Position numbers and translations under genes: made by a program. From positions 1 to 64,000 of the forward strand of contig CAVUJV010000018.1 of NCBI GenBank assembly GCA_963741845.1: a stretch of DNA of 64,000 nt, given 5' to 3'. The DNA comes from Roseiarcus sp963741845. Its GTDB lineage: Bacteria > Pseudomonadota > Alphaproteobacteria > Rhizobiales > Beijerinckiaceae. Of this stretch, positions 1 to 9,149 are shown piece after piece. Under the pieces are notes generated by a model. It made no database searches and was not told the DNA's origin. It saw only the letters and a program-made list of their open reading frames with translations. The number at the start of each line of letters is the position of its first letter. Positions within the stretch are counted from its first letter, which is position 1.

Positions 1-286
1 TGTCGAAGGTCTCGAAGCCAGCACGAAGGCGAGATTTTAGGCGTTGGGCGGGACGGCAACCCCGAAGGGTATTGATATAGATCAATGAGTTTTCGCGACG
101 GCGCCCCTAACATTCATGGCCCGGTCGAAGGCCGTCCTGTCTTGGGAGACCCGGCGAGGAAGAAGTGGTGCCGCACAATAAAGCCCATCTCTGGGCCGCT
201 GCAGCATGTGCTGGACGGTCGAAGACAACGAGGAACGGCCGGCGCATTGCTGCGCAGCATCGGCGCTGCCCGCGCCAGGCATCGCG
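1..286. other. 5' edge of window, no gene supported
   Basis: Several short open frames overlap each other on both strands here, but none resembles a known protein or has a good ribosome binding site. The only clear signal is the FNR-type palindrome at 72-85. The stretch probably holds the promoter and 5' leader of the plus-strand genes that begin at 287. Confidence 0.4.
72..85. promoter_or_regulatory. FNR/FixK-type binding site
   Basis: The site reads TTGATATAGATCAA, an exact match to the FNR-family consensus TTGAT-N4-ATCAA. FNR, FixK and Dnr proteins bind such sites to control genes in response to low oxygen or nitric oxide, usually about 41 bases upstream of the start of transcription. It lies about 200 bases before the start codon at 287, so control of the monooxygenase, B12-sensor and cyclase genes is possible with a long leader. 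That link is inference. Confidence 0.6.
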
Positions 287-607
287 ATGATCGTCGCACT
301 CAGCCGCTTCACCATCGCGAATGGCATGGCGGAGGAGGTGCGGGCGGCGTTCGGCCGGCGTCCCCATCTCGTCGATAGCGCGTCCGGCTTCCTGGGAATG
401 GAAGTCATGAGCCCGGTCGGTCGGACCGCCGAGATATGGCTGGTGACGCGCTGGAGCGACGAGCAGAGCTACCGCGCCTGGCATCGCGGACACGAGTATC
501 ACGAGGCGCATAAAGGCATTCCGAAAGGTCTTAAACTGGTCGCCGGGAAGCGCCGAGGTGACGCTGTTCGAAGTCTTCGCGGGGTGAGCGACAACTGGGA
601 GATCTGA
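287..607 (+). CDS. Antibiotic biosynthesis monooxygenase (ABM)-type protein, probable frameshift near the end
   Basis: The ATG at 287 begins a ferredoxin-fold ABM/heme-monooxygenase-like protein. It has the typical start MIVALSRFTI, the pattern GFLGMEVMSP and a middle section with RWSDEQSYRAWHRGH. Such proteins are small cytosolic dimers that oxidise or bind heme-like or quinone substrates; the substrate here is unknown. In the annotated frame the last 22 residues look unnatural and stop at 607. Moving one base at about 542 restores a sensible ending (PGSAEVTLFEVFAG) that stops at 587, just before the next gene's ribosome binding site. The frame shown is therefore probably broken by one base. 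It is followed after a short gap by the B12 sensor gene, and the two are probably cotranscribed. Confidence 0.7.
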   Translation: MIVALSRFTIANGMAEEVRAAFGRRPHLVDSASGFLGMEVMSPVGRTAEIWLVTRWSDEQSYRAWHRGHEYHEAHKGIPKGLKLVAGKRRGDAVRSLRGVSDNWEI

Positions 608-609
608 AC

Positions 610-1707
610 ATGGATGCCGGAGCACAACTTCTGCGGCCCGAAGGTCTGCAGCGTTTCCGAAGCCTGCAATCCGATGCAATCGCCGCGGTGACCGAACGAC
701 TCTATGACGCGCACGGTTCGGTCTATGCCCAGTTCGGCCCGCGCGGGCGGGAGGTCTGCCGCGACGATCTGGCGTTCCATCTGGAATTCCTGCGGCCCGT
801 GCTGGAGTTCGGGCTGATGCAACAGATGGTGGACTACCTGGTCTGGCTCGGCAGCGTGCTCGAAACTCGCGCCGTTCCATCCTCGCACCTTGCGTTGTCG
901 CTCGACTGGCTCGGCGAGTTCTTTGCCGCGAAGATGGACGCGGTAGACGGCGCCATAGTCGCCGCCGCCTTGCGAGGGGCGCGGAAGGGATTTGAGAGTG
1001 CCGCGGAACTGCCAGTCGTCGCGCCGATGCCGAGAAAGCCGTGGGCGGAGACGGAAGCGTTCGAAGCCGCCTTGCTGGCCGGCCGTCAGCACGAGGCGCT
1101 GGCGGTCGTCAACCGCTGCATCGACGATGGTCACAGCCTCGTCGACGTCGAAATGAACGTAATCCAGCCAGCGCTCTACGAGATCGGGAAGAAGTGGCAG
1201 TTGAACCAGATCTCGGTCGCGCAGGAGCATCTGGCCACCGCGATCGCCCATTCGGTGATGGCCGTTGGCCTGCTGCGCTCGCCTGTTCCCCCGATGAACG
1301 GCAAGCGTATGCTCCTCGCCTGTGTGCAGGGCAACAATCACGCGGTCGGCGCCCGGATGGTTTGCGATGCTTTTCAGCTTGCCGGATGGGACGTGCAGTT
1401 CCTCGGCGCCGATACGCCGGCAGCCGCGCTCGTCGGGCACGCGGCCGAATGGAAACCCGATCTGATCGGCCTGTCGGTTTCCTTCCCGCAGCAACTCCCG
1501 GCGGCGAAAGACGTTATCGCGCGGCTGAGGGAGCGCCTGGGAGCCAAGCGACCGCCGGTGATTCTCGGCGGGCTCGCCATCAACCGGTTCACCCATCTGG
1601 CCGAGATGGTTGGGGCCGACGCGTACAGCCCCGATCCGCAGGAAGCGGTCGCTTACGCGAATCGGTCTATCGGCCGCGGAGGGCCTGGTGCCCTGGTATC
1701 AGCGTGA
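610..1707 (+). CDS. Cobalamin (B12)-binding sensor protein, CarH/AerR-like
   Basis: This 365-residue soluble protein has three parts. Residues 1-140 form an all-helical region that I do not recognise. Residues 145-225 are a B12 cap helix bundle with W196-x9-E206-H207, the motif by which CarH/LitR photoreceptors cover the upper face of adenosylcobalamin. Residues 232-355 are a Rossmann-type B12-binding domain with GLSVSF and GG signatures. The usual D-x-H-x-x-G loop appears as N242-N-H244-A-V-G247, so the lower axial histidine is kept and the aspartate is replaced. There is no methyltransferase or DNA-binding domain, so a sensory role is favoured. A GGGAG ribosome binding site precedes the ATG by eight bases. 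The 3' end overlaps the cyclase gene, which suggests that the two proteins work together. Confidence 0.85.
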   Translation: MDAGAQLLRPEGLQRFRSLQSDAIAAVTERLYDAHGSVYAQFGPRGREVCRDDLAFHLEFLRPVLEFGLMQQMVDYLVWLGSVLETRAVPSSHLALSLDWLGEFFAAKMDAVDGAIVAAALRGARKGFESAAELPVVAPMPRKPWAETEAFEAALLAGRQHEALAVVNRCIDDGHSLVDVEMNVIQPALYEIGKKWQLNQISVAQEHLATAIAHSVMAVGLLRSPVPPMNGKRMLLACVQGNNHAVGARMVCDAFQLAGWDVQFLGADTPAAALVGHAAEWKPDLIGLSVSFPQQLPAAKDVIARLRERLGAKRPPVILGGLAINRFTHLAEMVGADAYSPDPQEAVAYANRSIGRGGPGALVSA

Positions 1708-2614
1708 ATTCGACCGATTGCTCGCAGTTGCCGTAGGCACGCTCACTCCTGAGGGCACGCTCATTGACGCCAACGATGGTCTTCTCGAACTCGTTAGGAC
1801 GGACGCGGCATCAAACCCGATCGGCACGATCGTCACCAGCTATTTCGTTCAGCCGAGCTTTGCGGCCATCTTGTCGTGCCCGAACGCGGGGGACACCGAG
1901 CTCTACAGCGGCTTGCTCACCATCGGCACATACAGCGGACAAACGCACAGCCTGCTCGCCCGCATCTGGCGGACCGGCGGACAGATCCGCATCGTTGCGG
2001 AATACAATATCAAGGAACTACTGCGCCTGAGCGATTCCATTCTAGACCTGAATTGCGATACCGCCGCTGCTCAGCGCGAAACTGTGCAGGCGAACCTTCG
2101 GTTGCAACAACGCGAGGCCGAGATCCGCACGTTGTCCTTGACCGATCAGCTGACCGGTGTAGGCAATCGCCGCCGACTGGAGCAGGCATTGGAGGAGGAG
2201 ATCAGCCGGGTGGGACGAAGCGGCGCCAAACTCTCCGTGCTGATGGCCGACCTCGATCATTTTAAGCGTGTGAACGACACCTATGGACACGGCGCCGGAG
2301 ACAAGGTCCTCGAAACGTTCGGCGACATCTTGCGCGGGAACACACGGCCAACCGACGTTCTCGGCCGATACGGTGGCGAGGAATTCGTCGTTCTATTGCC
2401 GAACACGGCACGGGAGCAGGCCGTTATTTCCGCCGAGCGACTCAGAATGATGCTTGCCTCTACTTTGATTGCGCCGCTTGCGGAACCGATCACCGTCAGC
2501 ATTGGGGCGGTCGAATTTGTTCCAGGCGAATCAAGTGATGCGTTCCTGCACCGCGTCGACGAGGCGCTCTACGAAGCAAAGCACAGCGGGCGGAACCGCG
2601 TCGTCGCCGCATAA
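1688..2614 (+). CDS. PAS-like/GGDEF diguanylate cyclase
   Basis: This enzyme would make cyclic-di-GMP from two GTP. I place the start at the GTG at 1688 because GGAGGG lies five bases before it; longer frames run backwards into the B12 gene. With that start, residues 10-115 look like a PAS-type sensor, 124-150 a coiled coil and 151-308 the GGDEF domain. The active motif is GGEEF at about 229-233. An intact product-inhibition site RPTD lies exactly five residues before it, and the metal aspartate is in LMADLDHF. The gene overlaps the B12 sensor by 20 bases, so translation is probably coupled. The simplest reading is a B12, light or redox input controlling c-di-GMP output; this is inference from gene order. 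Confidence 0.9.
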   Translation: MPWYQREFDRLLAVAVGTLTPEGTLIDANDGLLELVRTDAASNPIGTIVTSYFVQPSFAAILSCPNAGDTELYSGLLTIGTYSGQTHSLLARIWRTGGQIRIVAEYNIKELLRLSDSILDLNCDTAAAQRETVQANLRLQQREAEIRTLSLTDQLTGVGNRRRLEQALEEEISRVGRSGAKLSVLMADLDHFKRVNDTYGHGAGDKVLETFGDILRGNTRPTDVLGRYGGEEFVVLLPNTAREQAVISAERLRMMLASTLIAPLAEPITVSIGAVEFVPGESSDAFLHRVDEALYEAKHSGRNRVVAA

Positions 2615-2647
2615 TCGCCCGGTGTGTGCTCATACGTGACCGGCCGG

Positions 2648-2938
2648 TTACGTCCCGCCGCCGCGCCACGTTGATCTTAATCGAAAAAAGCAGGGCGCAC
2701 TCCGCTCCCCAGCGTCGGGCCGAGCGGTTGCGACGAGCGTCTCGATGTCGGGATCGGCCGGCAAGGTCGAAAGCCAGTATTTGGTCGGTGCGCTTTCGCC
2801 CTGCGGCCATTCGACGAGCAGCCATTCTTCGGGATAGGGCTGCGAGCGCCAGTAGTCGCGATGCGCGGGCCGCACGCGCAGGCTGGCGAACCGGGAATGC
2901 AGAGTTTTGTCGACGCCTTCGCGCCATGCGACTGTCAC
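2648..2938 (-). mobile_element. IS701-type transposase fragment
   Basis: The minus-strand frame carries a conserved internal block of IS701-family transposases, including WREGVDKTLHSRFASLRVR, PYPEEWLLVEWP and PTKYWLSTLP. The frame then degrades and the rest of the transposase, including the C-terminal catalytic region, is missing. It is a relic with no activity expected. Confidence 0.6.
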
Positions 2939-2939
2939 G

Positions 2940-3130
2940 CCACTCGGCCATCACCTCCGCGGCTTTGCGATAAGGCAAGAGGCTGCCGAGGCGCGCGGAG
3001 CGCTCCATCAATTCCGGCGTCGCCTGATCCGGGCAGATTGTTTGCGCGATCCAGCCGTCCATGCAGCGTTTTAAGGACGGCGAACGCGCGCCATCGAGGC
3101 CGCCCGCGGCGCGTTGCCGACACGCCGACC
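2940..3130 (-). mobile_element. Second transposase relic (ISKra4-like)
   Basis: One minus-strand frame contains MDGWIAQTICPDQATPELM followed by LGSLLPYRKAAEVMAEW, a block I associate with ISKra4-type transposases. It runs directly into the IS701-type fragment, so two different elements were joined by deletion or insertion. The family assignment is from memory and moderate at best. Confidence 0.4.
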
Positions 3131-3149
3131 TCGAGGACGCGATGGTGGG

Positions 3150-3235
3150 ATTCTCACAATGTACACCATCAGCGCATTCCTTCGCCAAGGACGGCCGGAG
3201 TTGATGTTGAGCGCCTGTAGTGTACCGCGGCAGTG
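3150..3235. repeat. Diverged repeat, copy 1 (partner at 16715-16790)
   Basis: A stretch of about 75 bases around CACCATCAGCGCATTCC resembles the stretch at 16715-16790, with matches over roughly two thirds of positions and the same order of conserved words. In translation on the minus strand both copies contain NALMV. Neither copy lies in a recognised gene. It may be the tail of an old element. Confidence 0.35.
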
Positions 3236-3371
3236 CAGGGCGCGGTTGGGCGGAGTCCAGCTCTGCAAAGGTAGCCCGGGAAGGCCGGAGTCCGTGCCGA
3301 AGCTGCCGTAGCCGATACGGAAGAGTTGCGCCAACTCCGGACATTCCGGAGAGGGAGTTCTCATCCGCTTC

Positions 3372-4937
3372 TCAGAGAAGCGCACCGACCGTCAGAACCG
3401 TAAGGATGACCACGAGGAGAATGCCCATCAGGGGCGCTGCGAAGCGGAGGTACTGGTCGAAGCCGACTCCGGCGAGCGCGAGGCCGGCGACCAAGATGGC
3501 GTTCGTGGGCAGGGCGAGCCTGAGCCAGCCCGCGGACGCAACCCATGTCGTGATCACGAGTGCTCGGTCGATGCCGGCGAAGTCGCCGAGCGGCGCGAGC
3601 ACCGGCGCGGTGAGCGCCGTACCCGCCGACCCGCCGCCGACGACGAACGAAAGGGGTAGGCTCGCGAAGAACGTCAGGAGGATGAAATTGACGCTGGAGG
3701 CGCCGGCGACCAGACCCTCCATGGCGTGAAGCACCGTGTCGATCGTCTTGGTGTTCGTCATGACCACCGAGACGCTGCGCGCAAGCGTCACGAGAAAGGC
3801 TGGAGCGGCGAACTCGGCCACTCCCTTGAGGAAGGCTTTGGCGAGGGCCGCCTGACCGAGGCGGCCGACGATCCCGACCACGATGGTCATGACGAAAAAC
3901 AGGGCGGTGAGTTCCGGCAGCCACCACCCAAGCTCCCACCACAGCGGCGACCGGATCGTCGTCTCCGTGTCGGGGTCGACCTCGGCGTTGTCTAGGATTG
4001 CGCCCCAGGGAATGATCGCGAAGATCAGGAGTGTGAAAGTGAACGCCACGAGGGCGATCACGGCCGCGTGCGTGCCCGTCAGGGGCTCGGGCGGGCGGCT
4101 GTCCGCCTCCGCGAGCGCTGCCTCGTCGGCGCCGATCCCGCAGAGCGACTTCGCCGGATCGGCCTTCACCCGCCGCGCGTACCAGAGCGTATAGGCGACC
4201 GTCGCGGCCACGCTCAACACGAGCAGCGTAAAGCGCAGGCCGAGACGATCGGCGATCGAGACGCCGGCCTTGGACGCCGCGATCCCGATGTTGAACGGAT
4301 TGATCGTTGCGGCGGCCGCGCCGACGAAAGGCGCGACAGTGATGATCGCCACGGTGACCAGCCGGTCGTAGCCCAGCGCGATCATCAGCGGGACCATGAT
4401 CGCATAGAGCCCGAGGCTCTCGTCGCTCCAGCCCTTGATCGATCCGAGAACGCAGAAGAGCAGCGTGAGGATCGCGACGAGCAGCGTACGCGCGCTCGCG
4501 AAAGCGATAGGACAGGTGATGGATGCCGCGCTCCAGCGCGCCGGTCGCGAACACGACCGACATGAATCCCCCAATCGACAGGATGAAGAGGAAGACTTCG
4601 ACGGAGCCGAACAGCTTTCCCCGGTTCGAGGGCCCGACCATGCCCGTCTCGAGATCCCGGATTCCGTACATTCCGTTGATCGGCGCAAGCAGGAGATCCC
4701 GGACCCGGCCGCCGAAATCGAGCGGCACGGGCACGAAACGTGAAGGAGCCCGCGATCGGACTGCCGGCGGCGTCGAGAGCATATTGGCCGGAGGGGATGA
4801 AGAAGGCCGCGATCCACACGAGGACGAGGAGAACGGTCAGGATGACAACCGGCGGCGGAAAGGAGCGCTTGCGCCTTTGGCGCGCGCCCGGTCTCGGCGT
4901 CTCCTTCGTCGGCGGAACCCTCGGAAACCGGTCGCAT
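3372..4937 (-). pseudogene. YfcC/DcuC-like basic amino acid or dicarboxylate carrier, broken by about three frameshifts
   Basis: A polytopic membrane carrier of the YfcC / C4-dicarboxylate anaerobic carrier family can be pieced together. It starts at the ATG at 4937 (MRPVSEGSADEG), changes frame near 4870 into the first membrane segment (VVILTVLLVLVWIAAFFIP), again near 4735 (PLDFGGRVRDLLLAPINGM), and again near 4490. The long intact part (about residues 160-520) has motifs such as GAAAATINPFNIGIA and FVVGGGSAGTALTAP. Family members close to arginine deiminase genes are thought to exchange arginine and ornithine, which fits the neighbours here; the substrate is inferred. No protein sequence is missing at the breaks, so sequencing indels are an alternative to a dead gene. 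Confidence 0.75.
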
Positions 4938-5060
4938 GGGGCGCTCCGTTCTAGGCGGTCTCGCGCGGGCCATCGCGCTCGAGACCAAAGCGTGCGGGCC
5001 TCCCGATCATCGGCGTCCTCTCGGCGAGCCTCGACTCGTTCCACGCGCGACGCATGATGC

Positions 5061-6118
5061 CTAGAACCGCCAGCCCAGCTTCAGCGTCGCGCTCGCCTCC
5101 CATTGGCCGTAGCTGACGCCCGGCACGGTCGACCAGACGCTTCAGATGAGAGCCCTGCAGGTCGATCGCCGGGCCGGCCGAGAAGGTTGGCGAACCGGTC
5201 GCTGCCGAAAGCGAAGCCGGGATGACGTATTCGAGCGTCGCGATCGGCAGCGCTTCCCAGTCGCGGCTCGTCTCGCCGAAGATCGTCGTGCCTCGTACCA
5301 GCGGCCGAGCATCTCGACCGCGAAGCTCGCGTTCCAGGTCTCGGAAATGACCCACGACACCGACGGGATGAGGAACAGCGCGTCCGATGAAAGCTGCGGC
5401 TGGCGCAGGCGCCTCTGCGCGAAGGCCGTGAGGCCGAAGGACCAGACCGTCTCGGCGGACGTGTCGGCGGCGATCGGCACAGGCTGGAAGGAGCCGTCGA
5501 AATTGAAGCTCTTGTTGAAGCCGAGGTTGAAGTCCTGCCGCGCCTCCGTCTGGTCCGAGAAGGTCGGCAGGTAGCTGAAGCGCGGCGTGATGGCGAAATA
5601 GGGCGAGAAGGCCTGGTCGTTGGTCGGGTCGACATATTGGATGCGGCCCGAGAAGGTCAGCCGGTCGATGTCGACGTCGGAGGCGTCGAAGAAGCGCTTG
5701 AACTCGGAATTGGCGTTGACCGACACGCGGAACGGCAGATCGCCGACCGGCGCCGCCCAGGACAGATTGCCGACCGGAAAGGTTCCCCAGCTCTGCGTTC
5801 CGCCCGAGCTTACCGCCTCGGCGTTCGAGTCGAAGTTGAGGGGCGCAAGAACGTTGAAGCGGAACTGCGGCCTGCCGACCTGCTGCTCGGCGCCGGGCGC
5901 GGTCGAGTAGAGGTTGTCGAAGGGCTCGGGCGTCGCGAGATTGAGCGTGCCGAGCAGGGCGTGCGTGCGCGCGTCGTCGGCGTCGACGCCGGCGTCGCTG
6001 CGGTCGCCGGCGGCCTGAGCGGCGCAGCGTCGGGCGAACGAGGCGTCGGCAAGCGCGATGGCGACACGGCCGACGCGCGCAGCCCAGCGCGCCGCGATGC
6101 TTCGCCCTCGCCGCCTGC
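5061..6118 (-). pseudogene. Outer-membrane beta-barrel protein (transporter/porin-like), frameshifted
   Basis: Alternating strand-like segments (for example GRIQYVDPTNDQAFSPYF and DFNLGFNKSFNFDGSF) and an end in KLGWRF, with terminal phenylalanine before TAG at 5061-5063, mark an outer-membrane barrel. At least two frame changes are needed: near 5285 from the long middle section into GTTIFGETSRDWEALP, and near 5125 into SYGQWEASATLKLGWRF. The N-terminus near 6000-6118 is also scrambled, with a possible signal peptide split between frames. It follows arcA by a few bases and may have supplied the operon with an outer-membrane uptake channel. No specific ligand can be named. Confidence 0.6.
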
Positions 6119-6119
6119 A

Positions 6120-7372
6120 TCAATAGTCGACCGGCGTCGCGAATGATCGGGCAGGTCATGCAATGGCCGCCGCCGCGGCCGCGGCCGAGTTCGGCGCCGG
6201 TGATGGTGACGACCTCGATCCCCGCCTTCCGGAGCAGCGTGTTGGTGTAGGTGTTGCGGTCATAGGCGAAGACGACGCCGGGCGACGCGCAGACGAGATT
6301 GGCGCCGCTGTCCCACTGGGTGCGCTCGCGCATGTAGTCGGTGCCGCCGGTCTCGACCACGCGAATCGTCTTGAGGCCGAGCGCCTCGCGCATCGTCTCG
6401 GTCAGTCCGCCCTTGTCCTTGCGCAGATCGAGCGTGCCCGTCTTCGATCCCGGCCGGTAGGAGAAGCATTCGATCTTGTTGACGATGTCGGGATAGGTCA
6501 GCACGCAGTCGCGGTCGGCGAAGGTGAAGACCGTGTCGATATGCATGGCCGCGCGCAGCTTCGGCATCGCGCCGACGATGACGCGCTCCGCGGCGCCTTT
6601 CTCGAACAGCGTCGCGGCCAGCTGGCTGATCGCCTGCCGCGAGGTCCGCTCGCTCATGCCGATCAGCACGTTGCCCTTGCCGATCGGCATGACGTCGCCG
6701 CCTTCGAGCGTCGCGAGACCCCAGTCCTTGGTCGGATCGCCCCACCAGACATTGACCTTGCCGGCGAAGTCGGGATGGAACTTGTAGATCGAGGTGGTGA
6801 GGATCGTCTCCTCATGCCGCGCCGGCCAGTAGAGCGGGTTCAGCGTCACGCCGCCATAAATCCAGCAGGTCGTGTCGCGGGTGTAGAGCGTGTTGGGGAG
6901 CGGCGGCAGGAGATATTCGTTGACGCCGGCGGCGTCGCGCACCAGCGCCAGCATCTCGCCGCCGATATGATCCGGAAATTCCTGGGTCGAGAGGCCGCCG
7001 ATCAGCGTCTCGGCGAGATCGCGCGCGGCTGAGCCCTTCGAGATAGCTGCGGACCTCGTCGACGAGGCCGAGGCCAACCTGATTGGCCGTCACCTGATTG
7101 TCGAGGATCCACTTTTTCGCCTCGGGAACGGCGACCGTCTCGGCGAGGAGATTGTGCATCTCGACCACCTCGACGCCGCGGTCGCGCATCTTGGTGATGA
7201 AGTCGAAATGGTCGCGCTTGGCGTTGTCGACCCACAGCACGTCGTCGAACAGGAGGTCGTCGCAATTGCTCGGCGTGAGGCGCTGGTGCGCGCGTCCCGG
7301 CGCGCAGACCATCACCTTGCGAAGCTGGCCGACTTCCGAGTGAACGCCGAACGGCGCCGCTGTATCCGTCAT
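6120..7372 (-). pseudogene. arcA: Arginine deiminase, two frameshifts
   Basis: The enzyme hydrolyses arginine to citrulline and ammonia. The ATG at 7372 has AAGGAG nine bases upstream and starts MTDTAAPFGVHSEVGQLRKV, the typical arginine deiminase N-terminus. The frame changes near 7028 between RSYLEG and SAARDLAETLIGG, then runs through LPPLPNTLYTRDTTCW, MPIGKGNVLIGMSERT and VETGGTDYMRERTQWDSG to the catalytic-cysteine region RGGGHCMTCPIIRD. A second one-base change near 6135 restores the usual PVDY ending at the stop 6120-6122. Total length (about 417 residues) is normal for the family. The active-site residues I can recognise are present, so it may be functional if the two breaks are sequence errors. 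Confidence 0.9.
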
Positions 7373-7455
7373 GGCTGTGGTCTCCTTGCTGCACAATGTT
7401 CATTGCGCGCCGGATCGCACACCTGACGCGCTTTCCGGGACGAAAGCACTTTCCA

Positions 7456-8888
7456 TCAGGGCGTGATGAGGCCGGTTGCGAGGCCGTAGACGCCGATGGC
7501 GGCCCCGACGAGCAAAACGGCGAAGACGACGAGTTCGACCGGGGTGAACAGGCGCGCGTTCTGCTCCCGCCGCGCCCAGAAATAGAGGATGGTGCCTGGC
7601 GCGAGGAGGACGGTCACCAGCAGCACATATTTCAGCCCGGCGGCGATGAACATGAAGATCGTGTAGAGGACTGCGATCCCCGCGATGATCTGGTCGCGGC
7701 CGCGTTCGTCCGGCGTCTTCTCGTATCCGACGCCGCTGCGCGCCAGCAGCACGCCGTATCCTGCAACGAGCAGATAGGGCAGCAGTGACGTCACGCTAGC
7801 CATGTCGAGCATGAAGTTGAAGGCGTCCCGGGACCAGTAAGTCGAGATGATGAACAGCGAGACGAGGATGTTCGAAAGCCAGAGCGCATTCGCGGGAACG
7901 TCATTGCTGTTCTGGCCGCGAACAGCCGCGGCATGTCCTTCGACTGGCCCGCGGCGAACAGCACTTCGGCGCAGATAAGGGTCCAGGCCAGAAAGGCGCC
8001 GAGCACCGAGACCAGCACGCCGAGCGAGATCATCACCGCGCCCCAGTGCCCAACGACAAGTTCCAGGGCGCCCGCGAGAGACGGATTCGGAACGCCGGCG
8101 ATCGCCGCGCGGGGCGCAGTAGCGTAGGGAAGCAGCGTGATCGCGACCATTAGGCCGGTGACCGCGACGAAGCCGAGAATGGTCGCGGCGCCCACGTCCG
8201 AGCGCTTCTTGGCGTAGCGGGAATAGACGCTCGCGCCTTCGATGCCGATGAAGACGAACACCGTGATCAGCATCGTGTCGCGCACCTGTGCGACCAGGGT
8301 CTTTTCCGGCATTCCAACGCCGCCGAAGAAATTCTCCGAGAACTGGGAATAGTTGAAGAAGAAGACGAAGATGAGAACCGCCATGATCAGCGGAACGATC
8401 TTGGCGACGGTGACGACCTTGTTGATGAACGTCGCTTCCTTGACGCCGCGCAGGATCATGAAATGGAACGCCCAGACGCCGATCAACGACACGACGATCG
8501 AGGTAACGCTTGTGCCGTCGCCGAAGACGTAAGGAAAGAACCGGCCAAGCGTCGTGCCGATGAGCACCCAGTAGAAGACGTTGCCGAGGACGGTGCCGAG
8601 CCAGTAGCCGAAGGCCGACAGGAAGCCCACGTAATCGCCGAAGCCGGCCTTGGCGTAGGCGAAGACGCCGGCGTCGATATCCGGCCGCTTCTCGGCCAGA
8701 GCCTGGAACACGCGCGCCAGCATGTACATGCCGGTGCCCGCGATCGCCCACGCGATCAGCGCGCCGAAGGGACCGGTCGCCGTCGCGAACCGGCCGGGAA
8801 GATTGAAGATCCCGGCGCCGACCATCGAGCCGATGACCATGGCAATCAGCGACGAGAGCGGGAGTTTTTGCTCTTCAGATGAGCTCAT
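7456..8888 (-). pseudogene. arcD: Basic amino acid/polyamine antiporter (arginine-ornithine type), one frameshift
   Basis: This is an APC-superfamily membrane transporter with about 12 segments. The ATG at 8888 is preceded by GGGAGG. The N-terminus SLIAMVIGSMVGAGIFNLP is the family's substrate-binding first helix. The frame changes near 7912, after MPRLFAA, and continues as SNDVPANALWLSNILVSLF to the TGA at 7456-7458. Joined, it is about 477 residues, the normal size for arginine-ornithine antiporters. It is the first gene of the minus-strand cluster with arcA, the outer-membrane barrel and the YfcC-like carrier. It would import arginine in exchange for ornithine or a related amine. Confidence 0.85.
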
Positions 8889-8906
8889 TGTCGCGCCTCC
8901 CTCGTC

Positions 8907-9149
8907 TTATTGATTACTCTGTCGGTATGACGTGACATGTGACAGCGAGATGCTCGGATCTTCGCCGGCTTTGATGGAAGCGTCTGCGCCAGTCTCGAAC
9001 TCGGGCTTTCGCTCGGCGAGCACCCTACACCAGCGGGAGCATGATGATTCAAACGATGATTGCCTTGAACGCCCGGCGGCGTTGGCGAATGTTCGGGGTA
9101 GAGAAAACTTTGCAGCTCCGATCAAGGAGCCTATGGCGAGCGCCAACAA
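8907..9149 (-). pseudogene. Relic of a second APC antiporter N-terminus
   Basis: A minus-strand frame of 80 residues reads LALAIGSLIGAAKFSLPRTF then VLAERKPEFETGADASIKAG. Both blocks line up with the intact antiporter just downstream (IAMVIGSMVGAGIFNLPGRF and ALAEKRPDIDAGVFAYAKAG), but the piece between them is shortened and the rest of the gene is gone. It is the decayed start of a tandem copy. Confidence 0.6.

Noticed and set aside
2671..2684. Second FNR-like box TTGATCTTAATCGA
   Set aside because: It has a mismatch in the second half-site and lies in the IS701 relic with no gene to control.
6120..7077. A 708-residue minus-strand protein extending from arcA to 4951
   Set aside because: The frame past 6120 leaves arginine deiminase sequence and becomes arginine-rich noise opposite and within the barrel gene. 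It is a read-through after a one-base break.
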